The translations under genes were made by a program, and so were the position numbers. Positions 1 through 13,968 of a stretch of 64,000 bases of DNA are shown one piece after another. The number at the start of each line of letters is the position of its first letter. Position 1 is the stretch's first letter. The DNA is taken from the NCBI GenBank assembly GCA_900708905.1, contig CAADRB010000003.1:607678-671677 (forward strand). The letters are read 5' to 3'. This stretch comes from Hymenolepis diminuta (Eukaryota > Platyhelminthes > Cestoda > Cyclophyllidea > Hymenolepididae). Below the pieces are notes generated by a model, which saw only the letters and a list, made by a program, of their open reading frames with translations, had not been told where the DNA came from and made no database searches.

Positions 1-566
1 TTCCACTCGACCTATTTCTGGCTCTGGATTCACAATTTCGGGTTTTAAAATGGCTCATTCAAAGCTACGCTTAAAATGAAGCAATTAAAACTGTCGTTTT
101 GATGTTGTAAAATTTGAAACTGAAAATTTATTATTGTAGGGGTATTGACTACTGTTACTACATATCTTTACATATTTTGGCTTTCATACATAACTTTCAC
201 GGGAAATATATAACCACACATTTCCTCCAGTGGTTGACAACTCAAGAATCATTAGCAACTTAGCAATTCCGACCTTATTAAAATGGTTAAATTAGTGTGC
301 TGCAAATGGCAGACAGCATGTGCAGGCTGTTTGAGAAATAATTATATTTAAAAACAAAGTTAAATTTTAATCTCTGTTTTTATGAAGTGAAATACAATAG
401 AATTTTGCATAAATATATTTTTGTCCTCCACTTCCTCACATAAGCCGAGTTTTCCTTGTGGAACTTCGGATTCGCCTAAAGTTCCCTGTCTACCTATTCT
501 ATATTCAGGAGAGCATTCGGGTGAATGTTGCAGCTTTGGTCTACTTCTTCCCATTAGTAATTCCAT
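1..566 (-). CDS. Possible 5' coding exons of an unknown gene leaving the window (partial)
   Basis: On the minus strand an ATG at 566 opens MELLMGRSRPKLQHSPEC.. and runs 42 codons to a good donor (T|GTGAGG at 440/439). A second open stretch at 1-53 (ILKPEIVNPEPEIGRVE), preceded by a weak AG at 54-55, is in the matching phase. A further donor-like site (GTAAGT, about 721) follows a stop-filled segment (723-811) that could be a 5' untranslated exon. I do not recognise the protein. The phase match and protein-like composition are the only support, and the acceptor is poor. Confidence 0.3.
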
Positions 567-811
567 CAGAAAATTTCCATTAAGATTTTGATGAACTGCC
601 ATCCATCAAGAGAAAATATTTACTAATTCTAATAATTACATTTTTATGAGGGAAACACTTATAACTTAAGACATTATTTGAAATCCGTATTTGAAAACTG
701 TATAAAGGCATAAGTTCGCACTTACATCGTTCCGAACCTCATTTTAGAACCATTGAAGTCTTTGCATTGATCTTAGCAGGCACTTCTGTAATGATCACTC
801 ATCGACTTCTC

Positions 812-3049
812 TGTAGAACAATTGGTTTCTGAACTCACAGTATGTTGACAGCCTGGACATCTAATCGTTTGCAGATCTTCGACGGTAATCGTAAGGGAAA
901 TTTTGGGCACAAAGGGAGGAAGTAACAGAAAAACTTGAAATTTGTTTTGATATTAAAAACCCATTAAATGTATTCACCTTTCTGTATTAGAAAAAAGGAG
1001 TAAGTAAACAGTGATTAAGCACACACAACTTTTAATCCTTAACATTAATTTCGCTTTAAATAGCGCAGTATCTGAGTCTGCACCTCAGCGGAAGAGGTTG
1101 AAGCCATTGAATATGGAGGGGGTGGTTAAAGGAGTTTTTACTTTTGCAAGTCTCAACTATACCATCTTATCGTTCTGTTGTTTTGAAGAGTGCTGCTACC
1201 GGACAGTCTTAAAAATCTATGCAATTCAAGTATTTTACTGTCAAGTTCATTTAAATTTGTCTATGAAACATTTGGTTATAAGACTGGTAGCCTGTAGACT
1301 TTACAATTTTCATACAACAGCAGTTAATGAACTCAACTATATCAATATCCCCACTCAAGATCAGATCCAATAAATGACGCTTATATCAGATTGAACTGCA
1401 CCTTCATTTGATTGTTTTGACATTTAAACGCAACTTTGTCTAATGTCATGAAGGGCTAAATGAGTGTGAAGAAATAGAGGAAAAAACTATTGCAAAACTC
1501 ATTTTTATTTCTATTAAAGCTCTTATTGGGGGCGTAAGAGATTCTTATTTTATCAGTGGACGTTTTAAATATTCGCGCGTGATATAAATATCTTTTCGCA
1601 TTACTATTAGAATGGGATCTCATAATAAGTAGTATTTGATTCATCTGCTAAAGGAATGAGTAAATATTTAGTAATTAACCTACTGATTCTAGAAACGACT
1701 TTAGCAGCACATTAATAGAGCTAACTCTGACAAATCTATGACAGGTTACTCATGAATATGGCCGAAGTCATGTATAGCTCTGGGTAGATGCTGGGTAGAG
1801 GGTGAGCCTGACCAAAGAATGTCCACGATCACATTAAAATACCTGTATATTTCTACTCCAAAGTTTTGGCAAGGAATCAGGATGAAAAAAACACGCCAGG
1901 ATGTTATAATCCAGTTGACGCCCTTAAATTATTTATTGTCCGTAATAGTATGGTGATCAAGGAGGAAGCGCAAAGCAAAAATGGTGTGGATTAGCGAGAA
2001 TTAACGCAGCTGTGCAGTCCTACACACCATTCTCCCCTTTATCCTATGAACTATTGACCACTCCCCTTAAGCGCTATCCTTGAAGTTTCCCTGTTTTATG
2101 TATTTCTCTCCCCTTTGGGTTGAACCATTGTCGGTTTGGTTTATGTCATTGAATATAATCAAATCGATCCTAAATTTGATGTGTATATATATGATATTTG
2201 TGGTTCTCATAGTTAAACATCCATTCACTTTTTCCCTCTAACACCCATTATCACAAAAAATATGATATATCATATCAGCTGTTTTAAAGAAAAATAAGGA
2301 CAGGAAAGAATGATAGCTCAGATTCGATCATTTTTCTGGTAAATTAGTCCTATTTACGGTTATAAAAAATACAAATCTTTTTGAATAATATTTCGGTCTA
2401 CTTTATTTCAAAATTCCATGCCGCGATATTTCGTAAGTATTAAATAATTAATTTTTTACCCACTCAAAAAAGAATTCGAAAGAAAACACAACACTGACTG
2501 TATGCGTCTTCTGAGACAGTACCGTGAGCATAAAGAGAGCATATTATGTTTGCATTGAAAGAATATGACAATTTAATATTCAAATCTAGATATGAGTTGA
2601 GCAAGAAAATGAACAGCTTTCAATATTCTATCTAATGAGGGAAATAGAAGACAAATTTTGATGGCTTAGCTTCAAAGGTGAAGCCTCAGGTGCTAACGAT
2701 GCCTCTTTGACCAAGTGATATTTCAGAGGTATTTGAGAACGTTTCGAAATGTTAGAAGTCGATTTTGGGATGATTAGATTGATGTTCAATTGAATGCCAT
2801 CTTTCAGAGACGAACATCTAATCCATTAGCTTTTACTTACTTGCACCTTTTAAAAGTGGGTATAGGTGTGGGATTTCGTGGGACAGTTGTAAAACAGTCA
2901 CTTTGAGACGTGTGCCTACTTAAAATACATTGCTTACAGAATTCAACTTAAAATTTTTAGCTACCTCTTCCTACTTAACGTTAAAACTGTAAACTGATGA
3001 GTTGCAAGTGTCAGCCTTTTGCCTTCCCAATCGTTGGAAGAAAAAACGA
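812..3049. other. Intergenic, no gene seen
   Basis: A+T-rich DNA with short accidental frames on both strands. A 120-codon frame at 1011-1373 has no recognisable content. Nothing else could be supported. Confidence 0.5.
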
Positions 3050-3230
3050 AATGAAGCGGCAAGACCGACTCTTCTTGACTAAAAAATACTGGCCAACAAG
3101 TATTGAATATCGCTGCAAGCATTTGCTCTAATTCAGAGGAAGAACAATGGAATTTTAACATTAGACATATTGTAAATATTGTGCAACTCGAATCCAAAAA
3201 CCAAATGAAGCAAGACTCATTGTTATGTTG
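3050..3230 (+). repeat. Dispersed repeat A, copy 1
   Basis: It contains ACTGGCCAACAAGTATTGAA, a GCAAGCATTTGCT block, and CCAAATGAAGCAAGACTC about 120 nt later. The same order recurs at 36310-36480 and, inverted, at 8498-8665 and 31060-31190. The size and dispersion suggest a SINE-like element. Confidence 0.5.
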
Positions 3231-3424
3231 ATTTTATTCTCAATATCTTTTGATCCACCCCCCTGTATCACTTGTTGAAATTTCTATTAACTGATCTCAG
3301 TTACTTCCTGGAAATGAAAGTTGTAAATTGTTTTATATTACTGTAGACAATAATATATTCAAATAAAGGAAATTTATTATAATTTATTCTCTATAATTAG
3401 TTAATGCATTACTAATTAATTGAT

Positions 3425-3640
3425 TTTAGTACCTATGCACACTGACCTACAGGTTTCTGCTTGTATTGCGTACCTACTGCCCTAATTGTCAACTGCTTAT
3501 CAACAAATAAAGAATGCGAAATCTGTCAACAGACTTATCATACCTCATTTCACTTGCTTCTCACAAACCGGGTTGTCCCTACTCAATACTGACGCCTCCT
3601 CTTTCCGCCTTCCCCCTCTCCTTCATTTTCAAGTTCCAAA
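3425..3640 (+). repeat. Dispersed repeat E, copy 1
   Basis: It starts GTACCTATGCACACTG and continues with CTGCCCTAA.TGTCAA and a TTCTCA..A..GG.TTGTCC.. block, all found in order at 33088-33260. Confidence 0.4.
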
Positions 3641-3704
3641 ATACCCGTTGTTCTACTTAACCCCCTGGTCTTCTCACTTGGGAATGGTTCTTGCAACAGG
3701 CTAG

Positions 3705-6700
3705 TCTTAGGAAGATCATTAGTTCCATGAGGGGGTTTCTTAGTCTATTTTGGTGGCTTAAGTAGCTTTAACAGTATCAAAACCACTTTAAATTAATACG
3801 ATATTTAAACTGTTACATATCTTTAAGCCTCACAGTATTACAGACTAGCATTACATTAAAAAACCGTTCACTGTTCTCTAAAAGTTTTCCTTTTTGATGA
3901 GATTCTAAAAAATTTAACAAAAAGAGACCAATGAAAAAGATAGATTAACAATCTCTTGCTAGAAGAGAGCGTCGAAAACGAATAGATATAATAAGATGAT
4001 CATAGGAGGAAGGTTTATTTACTTTCGTAATTATCAAAAATAGAAAATAGAATTCTAACTAAAATTAAGAAAACTTCAAAGGAAAAATAGTCTGATTACG
4101 AAATCGTCATTCTCTAGAACAGCAGACTTCCAGAGGTTCAATTCGCCTCTCCAATCTCATTTGCTAAATATAAGGATTTGGAATATTCTAATGAAACTGT
4201 AATTAGGTGGTGATATTGATTCCAGAATGTTCGATAAGATACATTAAAAATGCTTAATTTATTCACAAACTGGTAAAAATAGTAATAATTTTGATTTTAT
4301 TTTTAAATATACCAAATGCAGATTTAGTCAGCTTTTTGTTTTAGTGATTTTAACCTCAAAATTGCTCATAAAGAAAATATGAACCTTTTTTAATGTAAAT
4401 TTTATATGTCCTGTTTAATTTTAGGATATTTTTTCCGGCTTAATTTAGGAGAAAATGAGAGAAAAAAATAAATATATGTCAAGTCGGAAAATCGTTCTCT
4501 TCATCTCTTAGTCCCATTAAATTCAGCATGCTCAAGTTGCTGAGTAATAAAAGACTAACTTTCTGCATTACATTAAGATGTCTGTCATTGAAAACTAGGT
4601 GGAACTGTCCGCTCATACACCATTTGAACGAGACAGTTTTTCGCACGCTACTTCACTTAAACAATCTCCTTTCAGATTTGGACTCTCTGTTCAATCACAA
4701 CTTTTGAACGTGTTATTCGAAAATAGACGAGATTTATTACTGAAGTGAAAAGAGGAAGTACTAATTTTTGCACTTATTAGATGCTATTTTAACCTATTTT
4801 CATCATTGAATGATTTACAGGTGATTAAAACAAGTAACCATATTCAACAAAGCAGAGACAAGGTATTATTTTCCACGGCAATGCACAAAGACTTTACAAA
4901 TTTTAATAATGCACTGGCACTTGAACGCAAGAAATAGCAAAATACTCCAGTAAGATATGAAAAAGTGGTCGAAAATGAGATTTCCACTTTCAAAAAGGGA
5001 TTTAATTGGCTTTGTAATATCCAAAAATCAGAGATCAGTTATAAAGATTTAATCCCTGGATTTCCGGGTAATATTCAGAGCCTATTAACTGAATGGTTGG
5101 TCCTGCCATCTTCATACACTTATATCTTCATAGAGACTCGATCAGAGAGATGAGATTACCAGATATATTTAAACATAACAGAACTCACTAAAATTCACTC
5201 AAAATGGAGTAGAGTAATAACGAGAGCATTGTAAACGCCTTGTTAGAGTACGGTAATGAAATGGACTTGATGCTTCTATACAAGCCCTCTTAGTGCTAGA
5301 AGAAAATATATAGTCTTGCGAATGTTCTCAAATTCGGAATCCATCATATTTATTGTCTTGAACCTGTTCTTTACGATTTGAATCATTAATAGTTAAAGTT
5401 TGCAACAAGATCGCCTATAGTGGATTATAAAGAACGTAAAGTTGGTTTCAGTAAACAACTTCTCATTTGGTACTTCTTCGTACCCGTTTTGTCATACATG
5501 TATGTGTCACTATGTACGCTTTGACCTATCTCCGTATGGATGAATATGTTTCTTTTCTCTCTTTGCCAATAAGTTGTCTGTTAAAAATATTGAGACAGAC
5601 CGAATAAACGCAGTCACTTTCTGTACTAACCCAAAAAAATTTATTCAGCCACTTTCTCCGTCTTTTGACTTAGGGTAGATTGAGGCTGGCAATTAATCTC
5701 ATGGGGCGGTTGGATTTCTGACAATTCCAGTCTTTACGCTTAGGAGCTTAATTTTGAGGACATTCAGATAGGAAGTCCTAACCTTTTGCCTCAATAAGAA
5801 ATCATTTTATTGAAATTATAACGATTAATTTAAGAGATTTGTTGACTACAAACCCAATTCAACGGGTGATGCAGATGTAGAATTCACCCCAAGCGCGTCC
5901 AGGGTGTAGAATGATCGCATTAATTGGTAGATTTCTGAGAAGTACGAAACACTTACTACTCCATCCCCTCCTCAAGATACCTGTATTAAATCATTTTCGT
6001 TTAATTCATTATTTGAGCACGGATAACCTCATTTGGTTACTTGAACTTTTTACTGTTTCTTAAGCATTCTGACAAATGATTAAAGCAGCGCAAAATTCAA
6101 CAAGTAAAACTACTGTTAAAACCCAACGAAGTTTGGCCTAGGGATATCCTTTTACGAGATCAATGGTTCTTCCTAAGGGATATCAGACAGCAATAGTCTT
6201 TCTCACTTCATAGTTGAATGGAGGGCAAGTAGCATGCTGTTATCAATTGGAATAAGCGAGAAAGAAAGGTAAGATGGGAATTAAAGTGTGGAAGAGCTGG
6301 AAATAAATGTCAGCACAATATGAGTGGAAATGTGGATCGTGATAAAGAGGCCAATTTAAGGTACTCTGAGTAGAACTGACTGTTCTGATGAGCAACCAAT
6401 ATAGGTTATCATCTGTCAGCTGGATCGATGGGGACATTTTGGTCAAAATTAGTGTTTGATAGAATGCTGTACGCTATTTAAAAGTGGAAATTTCCCGTGA
6501 TGTCGAGACACCTGAATTCTGGGAGTAATAAGCACTTGCCCTGGCCTCCTTCTCTGACGTTTGAAATCGTCTTCCAAGTTATAACTTGACACAATATATA
6601 AGAACGTTATTTAATCAATACGTGTTCTCTCTGAAGTCTTCCGGGTCAATTTTACATAGTTTTCAATATGCTAAACCTCCATTCGTCAGATAAAGAGGAA

Positions 6701-7330
6701 AAATTGAAAGTTATCCCTTAAAAAGTTAAATTTTGACTTCTAAATGCGATGTTTAGTATCTAGATTTTGAACGTCGAAAAAGCCTTGGACTTCTCACCAA
6801 AGTATCCAACTTTCTCCAGGGACATTTGTCTCTCTATATGCTCCTAAATTCCAAAATATATTGTGTTCGGTCTGAGCACCAGTTGTTCCCAATACACAGC
6901 ACAAAATGGAGTTCAAATCGGTTTTACATATTTTAAATCGTTTGAATTGCACTTCATAACGCAAACCTACAATTAACCGTTAATGTTTTCAAGATATAAC
7001 ACGTGGCTAACTATCTCCTAAAACAGATAACAATAATCGGATCAGAAGAAAGATTGATAAAGTTCGGAGGGAAATGAGGTCGATGGCAAAGAACAATGTT
7101 CATCAAAGCTTCTTCTGTTTTGCACAGCATATCAAATGTGCATCTATGTGAAATTAATGCTTAGTTAAATATTATGGTAAGTGAAATATGCCTTTGAAAG
7201 AGATTTCGAATTAATTGGAGACATTCAATAGAGGCTCTTGAAAAGGAAGCGCACGTATGTGAAATTAATACATATTTCACTTAGACATCCAAAATATTCC
7301 CATTTTCACTTGAAATATGAATCCCTATGC
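3705..7330. other. Intergenic, no gene seen
   Basis: No conserved coding block on either strand. A T-arm-like hairpin near 4131-4151 (AGAGG..CCTCT around TTCAATTCG) is isolated and does not make a tRNA. Confidence 0.5.
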
Positions 7331-7334
7331 GTTT

Positions 7335-7510
7335 CCATGTCATCACTAATCCCTGAGACTTAATTAACTCGACCTTACTGTGGCACTTGAAGCTCTTGAC
7401 CCTACTGTAACCTCAAGCTCCCTATGGATAACCATCGTGTGTCCTCAAGTGGTTTATTAAGTGATCCTTGAATGAGCGTTGCAAGGGTTCAGCTTCCCCG
7501 TGGCGATGTC
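7335..7510 (+). repeat. Dispersed repeat C, copy 1
   Basis: It shares, in order with 37318-37510, ATCACTAATC, CTCGACCT, CACTTGAAG.CTTGACCCT, AACCATCGTG and TCCTTGAATGAGCGTTG. The two copies are direct and about 175-190 bp long. Confidence 0.6.
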
Positions 7511-7929
7511 CCGAACCATTCCACCTGTTCATACTATTCCTCCCGTATAAGACTATATAAAGTCTTTTTACAGATGCACGCTTGTCAATTACCGATTCTT
7601 TCGCTTCCCTGTCATCTCTTCTTTCTTTCATCTCTCTCTTACCCTCTCAGACCCACCATCGCGGTCCGTTCAATACAGTTTGTTCTATTTAGGTCTTGCT
7701 GTTCCGCTCTAAAACTGATGCTAAACTTCATACATTCATCAACACACTCATCTTGAAGGAACAAAGTTGATAAATGAACAAAGAAATATTCCAATGCCAA
7801 AAATTAAACAATAACATCTGATTTATTCAAAGATGAACTAGAGTGAACACTGATATGTTGAACAGATAGTTGCTCGTCTCATCCATCAACCCTTGAATAT
7901 ACCAATACAGTAATAAATCGAGATGACAT

Positions 7930-8010
7930 GACTAACCATGGAGTTAAATAAGTCGGCCAACAAGCACTGAATCTCATTCATAAATCTGGAGTTAATTCCT
8001 GGAGTTTGAA
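7930..8010 (+). repeat. Dispersed repeat A, partial copy
   Basis: It shares AACCATGGAGTTAAAT and GGCCAACAAGCACTGAAT with the other copies of this family. Confidence 0.45.
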
Positions 8011-8497
8011 AAATAGGGCATTACTTGGTGAACTAAACAACTTATGAGGATATGTTACTCTGACTTTATTATCTGCCTTTTCTTAACCTTGTCCCCGTTT
8101 CATACCTTGTCTTAATCATTTGATGTAAAGCGAAAATACCTCGATTTTTATTAGATCGGCAATTTTCTTCTCGAAAACTTGATAAGCTTAATTCGTCCTT
8201 AATGATGGATGGAAAAACTTGTCTTACATAACGACTAGCATCAACTTATAACTAAAATTTACATATTCATGCGTAACCCGTTAGTGGAATGATCTCATTT
8301 TATAAGGATTGGCATATAAGAAATATTCGCCTCCACATAATCTACTTCATTTGATTTGAGTATAAATTTAAGATTATTATATGATTTGATTCAACAGAAA
8401 AGCAGATTCATTAGCCAGTTTTCATTATGAAAAGTTGCTGAAATCGGTTAACAGTGAATTCGATAAATGATAAAGGGTAGTGAGTCGGAAAGATGAT

Positions 8498-8665
8498 AAG
8501 AGTAAAGCAAGGAGTCTTACGTCACTTGAGTTTCGAATTTGGGTTTTACAGTATCTACTAAATGGAGGGTATATGTTTCAAGATTCAAATTTCATGACTC
8601 GTCACCTGCATCACTGCGCAAGCTCCTGTCCCCAATATTCATTATTTATTGAAGGCTGGTCTTGT
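8498..8665 (-). repeat. Dispersed repeat A, inverted copy
   Basis: It matches 31060-31190 along ATTCAAATTTCA..ACTCGTC, an AAGCNNNTG segment and ATATTCA, and ends near GGCTGG. On the minus strand it keeps the CAAGTGACGTAAGACTC motif of the family. Confidence 0.45.
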
Positions 8666-11600
8666 CACTTTATTTCTTCCAAAGGTTGAGAAATCAGTGA
8701 TCTAACATGATGGCTTGTCCCTTACTCCGTCTTAACATAGTAGATCTGAGATAACTAAACATCTGAGATTTAAACTTCTCAGATCACAGTGCGCAGTGTT
8801 TACTCAAGGTGAACGGCATGAGCAAAAGTGAGGCAATAAATTTTTACAACTGTCACTCTTCCCAAAGCAAAATTTTTAAAAAGTGGTCGCATAGGCGTAG
8901 AAAATATTAGAAACGTATTCAAAGTTTGAGTAATCATTGTCCTCACCTCCTCAAATGGTCAAAAAATTCTCATTGATACTGGTCTCCTATTTTTAATCAC
9001 CTTTTCCCAGGCAAAATGTAAATAACATTTGATGAAACGATTTACAGGAAAAATTACAAAACCTTTCAGAAGATAAAAGGCCATCACCAATCACTTCACT
9101 ATTTTATAAAGACAATATAAATTAAAACATATCGGCCGCAATAAAATTACCATTTCATTAAGGTGATTTAATATGTATTTCCTTCTTTTTAAAATTGTTT
9201 TTTTTTCTGTGCGATAAAGAATAATTTCGACAAGTAAAGATTCTTTCTTTCATTATAACTGATAAATATATCACCGATTATTGAAATATTTGACTAATTT
9301 CACCGTGAAATTCCTAAAATAAGGACAAAAAATTTAGATAAAAACAAAAAATTTATAAGTGCCGAGTCTTTATTATTTATATATTTAAACAAAATTTAAT
9401 TTAATATAATTTAATCACAGGAACTCATTTGAAAAAAAGGAGAACGGCGAATGATTCCAGTATGGTTTGAAACAGCGGATGAGTCAATATGTAGCAGGTA
9501 GGGAAGCCAGGGCACTGAGTGTTTTGTTTTAAATTATTTGAATTGAGTATTTGAATTTATTTGTTATGTCTTTACTTTCAAATCTCATGAGTGAGAATAT
9601 GTTAATGATATTTATTTCTGATTGTCAAGTTCAGTTCATTCTACAGTTGGCAAGGCCACCTTGATGGGTTGGCATTCTGTTAAAGCCTAGACATGACTAG
9701 CAAGAAGTGCTCAATAGTTTTCACTCAAGGTAAGCACCAGCAATCTTCTTCCTTGTACCCAATTTGTTTGTCGAAATCTGGCACGAAATTAAAGATTTTT
9801 CGAAAGTTTGGAAAATCAGCCACTGATAAAGTTAGGATTTTCAGGCATACGCCGATGCTTCCTGTTTTATGTGCTGATTAAAAATTCTGAAAAAGTTAAA
9901 AATCATTTCTATTACATCATTCTGTTAATATTGTAGATATTAAAAAGACATTGAGCGATTTTGATCAACCACCCAATATAATTAAGTGAGCAACAAGCTC
10001 TCATGTTTTTCGAACATGAATCGACCCGGGGACCCGGGTGAATAATTCTAAAATTGGAACTTGGAACATTAGAAGATGCGATACTCATTAACTGAAAGTG
10101 TATAGTTGCGATCTGAATATCAAATGACGTTATTGCCCTGATCATATTTCCGCTTCTATTCAACCAACTCATGGAATGTTCAATTCATTAAATATTGAAT
10201 AAGGAATCGTCTATTCTCAAAATAAATGAATCATCTTCTTACCAGCTATAAAGGAACTATAAAAATTTTTGAAGCTTAATGTTTCTCTATTCAAATCAAG
10301 AATTTGAAAAAATCCAGAGTTATTAGAGATCCATCTTATTAGAATTTTCCTTAACCGAACTCGAAAGAGCCTCAATTTGAACATCTTAGTTGACATGGAA
10401 ATATATTTTAATTTGTATGGGGTTTCCACATTTTGACTCTTAAAAGAAAACCTGTAGGACCAACCGCTTCATTTCACTCTGCGAATTTCGAACACGAACA
10501 GTTACCCAGTGATCGAGGAACCAAATATTCAAGTTAGGAATTTAGCGCGAAATAAAAAAGTTTACAATCTTAAAAAGTATCTAAGAGTGTTTGATATCCT
10601 GACTTTTAATTCCGCCTGATCGCCCTGCCTTAAACCTCTACTGGACTAATTTTACTGCCTCTAATGTTTATATGATCGTATTAATTTGGAAAATAATAAA
10701 CAGTGACATAAAATTTATTAAATTTCATCGGAAACTGAAATAAAAAAATAAAATCTTATTCTAATTTATTTCATAAATAAAGGGCAACCTTAAAGTGCTA
10801 GCACGAATCTCCGAACTCTTTCGAATTTCTGATTAAAACAAACAGGAATTAAGTGCAGTCAACAAGTAACATAAACGAAGTGAATCCTCACAGTGCAATC
10901 AACGCCTTCAAGGCGAGTACGTGACCCAATCGAGGTAAGGCGTTTTTGTTTATGTTAAAAAATTTTCATTTTATGGCCGATAAACTCACATCCGTTGAGC
11001 AATATCTAAAAATTCAACTTGGGCTAATTTGTAACAGCAGTTTCACCAACATAAGATGCAGTTAATCATAATTGATTAACGTGAAATTCAAATTAATTTC
11101 GATAATATTCAGTTCCAACATAACATTTTTAGAGTATGAAATTTTAAAAGTTCAGCTTCAGTGAATATTAAACTCAAAATATTAATTAATTAACTTCATT
11201 TAACAAATAAAAGCCAATTACAGGAGGTATATTTTAAATTAAAACGGTATTGGTTAAACAAATCCGGATTTTTAATATAATTTTTAATTAATTCTTTCAA
11301 ACCGCAGACTTTAAACCTAAAATTTTTAATATGTATGTTGTTAGTTGCCTATTATATTGCAAACCTTTTGTCATTTGAGATTTGAAAATTTTCCTGAAGA
11401 GTGGAAAGAACTTTACGTTAGAAAACCAATTAAATTAGCTCCTAATTAGCTATCTACTTATCAACACATAAGAATGTAGAAAATACTTCTTTTTCGAAAT
11501 GCCTGGATGATTTCAGACTTCAAATCTCTAATGATGCTTGTCTTTGAAAATAACTCAGTAAAATTTGGTGGATGTTAGTAAATTTGGGTTCAGAATAGCC

Positions 11601-13530
11601 AATTCATTTGGTGAGCATTTGCGCAAAACTGCAGTAATTCCTGGTACTTCAAGAAGACTTCTATACAAGGTCTTCGATCCTGCCAACTGGGTTGACATCA
11701 AATTTCTCTTTTTCTATGATTATTAAGGAAAAATTGCTTAAATATGACTGGTTCTGCTAATGGAAAAAAAATGTCTTATTTATAAGTAGTAAATAGGTAA
11801 AAAAGGTAAATTCAATTGTTTAAAATTTTTTGAAAAACGATAAGATTAGTAACAAAAATTTTCTTTATTGTTGATTTAGGATTTCGTAATTTTCCAATGG
11901 AATTGTGAGCTAATTTTTACAAATTAGTTGTCTCTCGTTGTCTGTTTCGAAATATCCAATTAAAAATCCAATAGAAGATTATTTAAAATACATTTTCGAA
12001 TGGATAAATCCTATTCTTTTCCTCAGCATCAAAATCTAGATATATCAGACGACAAGACAGAATTTAATTGGTAATTAAATAAATAAAATTAAATCACACA
12101 TTACAATGATGTATTAAAGGAATTAAATAAGTTTATTTTGTAATTACGTAATGAATTAAATGCTATCATTTCAGCTAATACTGACAAGAATTTGTTGGAA
12201 AATTCCTGACATTTCTTGTATGAGGTACTTCGATTCAATTAAAGCAGAATTTTACTGATCTTCCATACTGTCACGTCTCTCCTTTTTATGACGAAGCAAG
12301 TAAAATAAATTTTAAACTGTTGAAAACGTTTCTCTTAGGGCATTCAGCAATTAATTGAGCTATTTATAGTTTTAAAATGCATTCTTATTTACTCTGAAGA
12401 AGTCAAATCTAAGAAGTTTTGGTTATAGGCAACGGTAAAAATAGTATAATTCGGCAAAAACAGCAAGAAAAAAGTGGAGGAAAGTTAAGAATTAAAAAAA
12501 TCTTAACTCCGGTTCATGAAATTATTTGCTTTCGACCTTCACGGTTGAGTCGGCGGTGGTTAAAATTTTAACTAACTTTAAAAATGAATCCCAAGATTCC
12601 TAAGGTACAAAAATTTGGTGGAAGTTTATTTACTTGACAGTATTCACGGTTGATTCGACATTAGATTGAACCGAGAGGTAGGTTATCCAAATTTCGAATC
12701 ATTCATATATTTGCTTTTACTGACATTATATATTATTCTAGCAAGCGGATGCATACTTATAGCTGAGTGGAAATAGTTTGGAGAAAGGTTAGGGAGATTC
12801 AATCCTTGGCAGTCAGGATTTTTAGTCCTTAGTCTGGAAGAACGAATATATGCGACTGCCTTTAAAAAATCTTCTGAATGGACTTGAATTGCTCCTTACG
12901 TCTACATTGAAGATGACACTGATTTGTGACGTTTCAGTCATTCTTGTCGTTTATAAAACTTAATCTTAAATCGGGCACTGAAAGTCCTCGTTGATTGTTA
13001 TGCATGAGGAACAGTGATCCCGTCATTAGTGTTGGAGCATCGCCCACAGTGCAAATATTTGCATATAGTGTCAGTTCCATATTTCACCTTTTTCTCCCAA
13101 TACATTCATCTATTTTAGTAACTAAAGGGATGTCAAGATGTCAATAAATTCTCATTAGCATTATAATCGATTATATATTAGTATTTATACAAGACAACGG
13201 AACAAATTACCTTAGTAATTATTACAGATCCTAAAATACGATGTTAAGATCTTAGGATTGAATACATTTAGGCAATACATGGAATTGTGAGACAACGAAC
13301 GAATGTAAATACAGTCATTAACAGTTTCTTGGCCTTGTGCGTTCACACGCTTCGGCTCCCCGTTTAACACCTCTTCTCCGCCCCAACACTATTTGGATAT
13401 CGACCTCTTACACCCTTTTTGTGTGTGTGTGCGTCTGATCGTGTGTGTTTAACGTTGCCTGGTTTGTCATAATTCTAACCACCACATCATAGTTTGATAA
13501 ATTTGATAAAGTTAGTCTCATCTTATTATC
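8666..13530. other. Intergenic, no gene seen
   Basis: Very A+T-rich. It includes a lone GC-rich tract at 10024-10039 with two CCCGGG sites in tandem. No coding block was recognised. Confidence 0.5.
13418..13450. repeat. Short GT-rich microsatellite
   Basis: A TTTTTGTGTGTGTGTGCG run and a nearby GTGTGTGTTT. Imperfect and short. Confidence 0.6.
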
Positions 13531-13532
13531 CT

Positions 13533-13968
13533 AAGTTCAAATATCCAAATTTACGGCGGTTTTGCAGCCACTCTTCGTCTGGACAATGAAGTTTATTCCC
13601 CTACAGATCGCTTCTTGATTTATGGCGATCAGTCTACCAGTGTCTTCACAATCTTTGTAGAATTCATCACCCAAATTTAGAAATATCCATTTTTCAGGAG
13701 ATGGAATTTCAGTAGCATTTTGGCCAGTAAATTATCCTCCTCCAAAACACATCTAAAAATTTAATCTACTAATGTGCAGTTGAGTGTAAATGTTTCGCAA
13801 AGGGATTTTCAGCTAGAACTTTGACATTCAGTTCTCTCCTTCTCGTTCGACCAAAGATCTCCCACTGAGCAGTATTCTGAACAGCCATCCACCCAAAGAT
13901 CGTAACTTTAGATAAACTGTAACAGTGGACAAGTTCGATGTGGATGAAAAATGGGGTCACAAATACAA
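13533..13968 (-). pseudogene. Two protein-like open stretches, possible broken gene
   Basis: Minus strand. After an acceptor (ATTACTCTTTACAG) a frame reads FVFVTPFFIHIELVHCYSL.. with a hydrophobic start and ..WEIFGRTRRRELN, ending in two stops near 13,769. About 50 nt on, a second frame (13,533-13,722) reads PSPEKWIFLNLGDEFYKDC, GRLIAINQEAICRGINFIVQ and onward to a stop. No good donor joins them. The gene is not recognised. Composition suggests real coding ancestry, either a degraded gene or a transposon. Confidence 0.3.

Noticed and set aside
1011..1373. 120-codon plus-strand open frame
   Set aside because: Composition is that of random A+T-rich DNA (many F, L, I, N, C); there is no motif and no splice context.
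4089..4151. tRNA-like stretch with GGTTCAATTCG
   Set aside because: It has a T-arm-like hairpin but no matching acceptor stem or D arm.
12758..12808. tRNA-like A box (TAGCTGAGTGG) and B box (GATTCAATCC)
   Set aside because: Spacing is plausible but no cloverleaf forms; at best an old tRNA-derived fragment.
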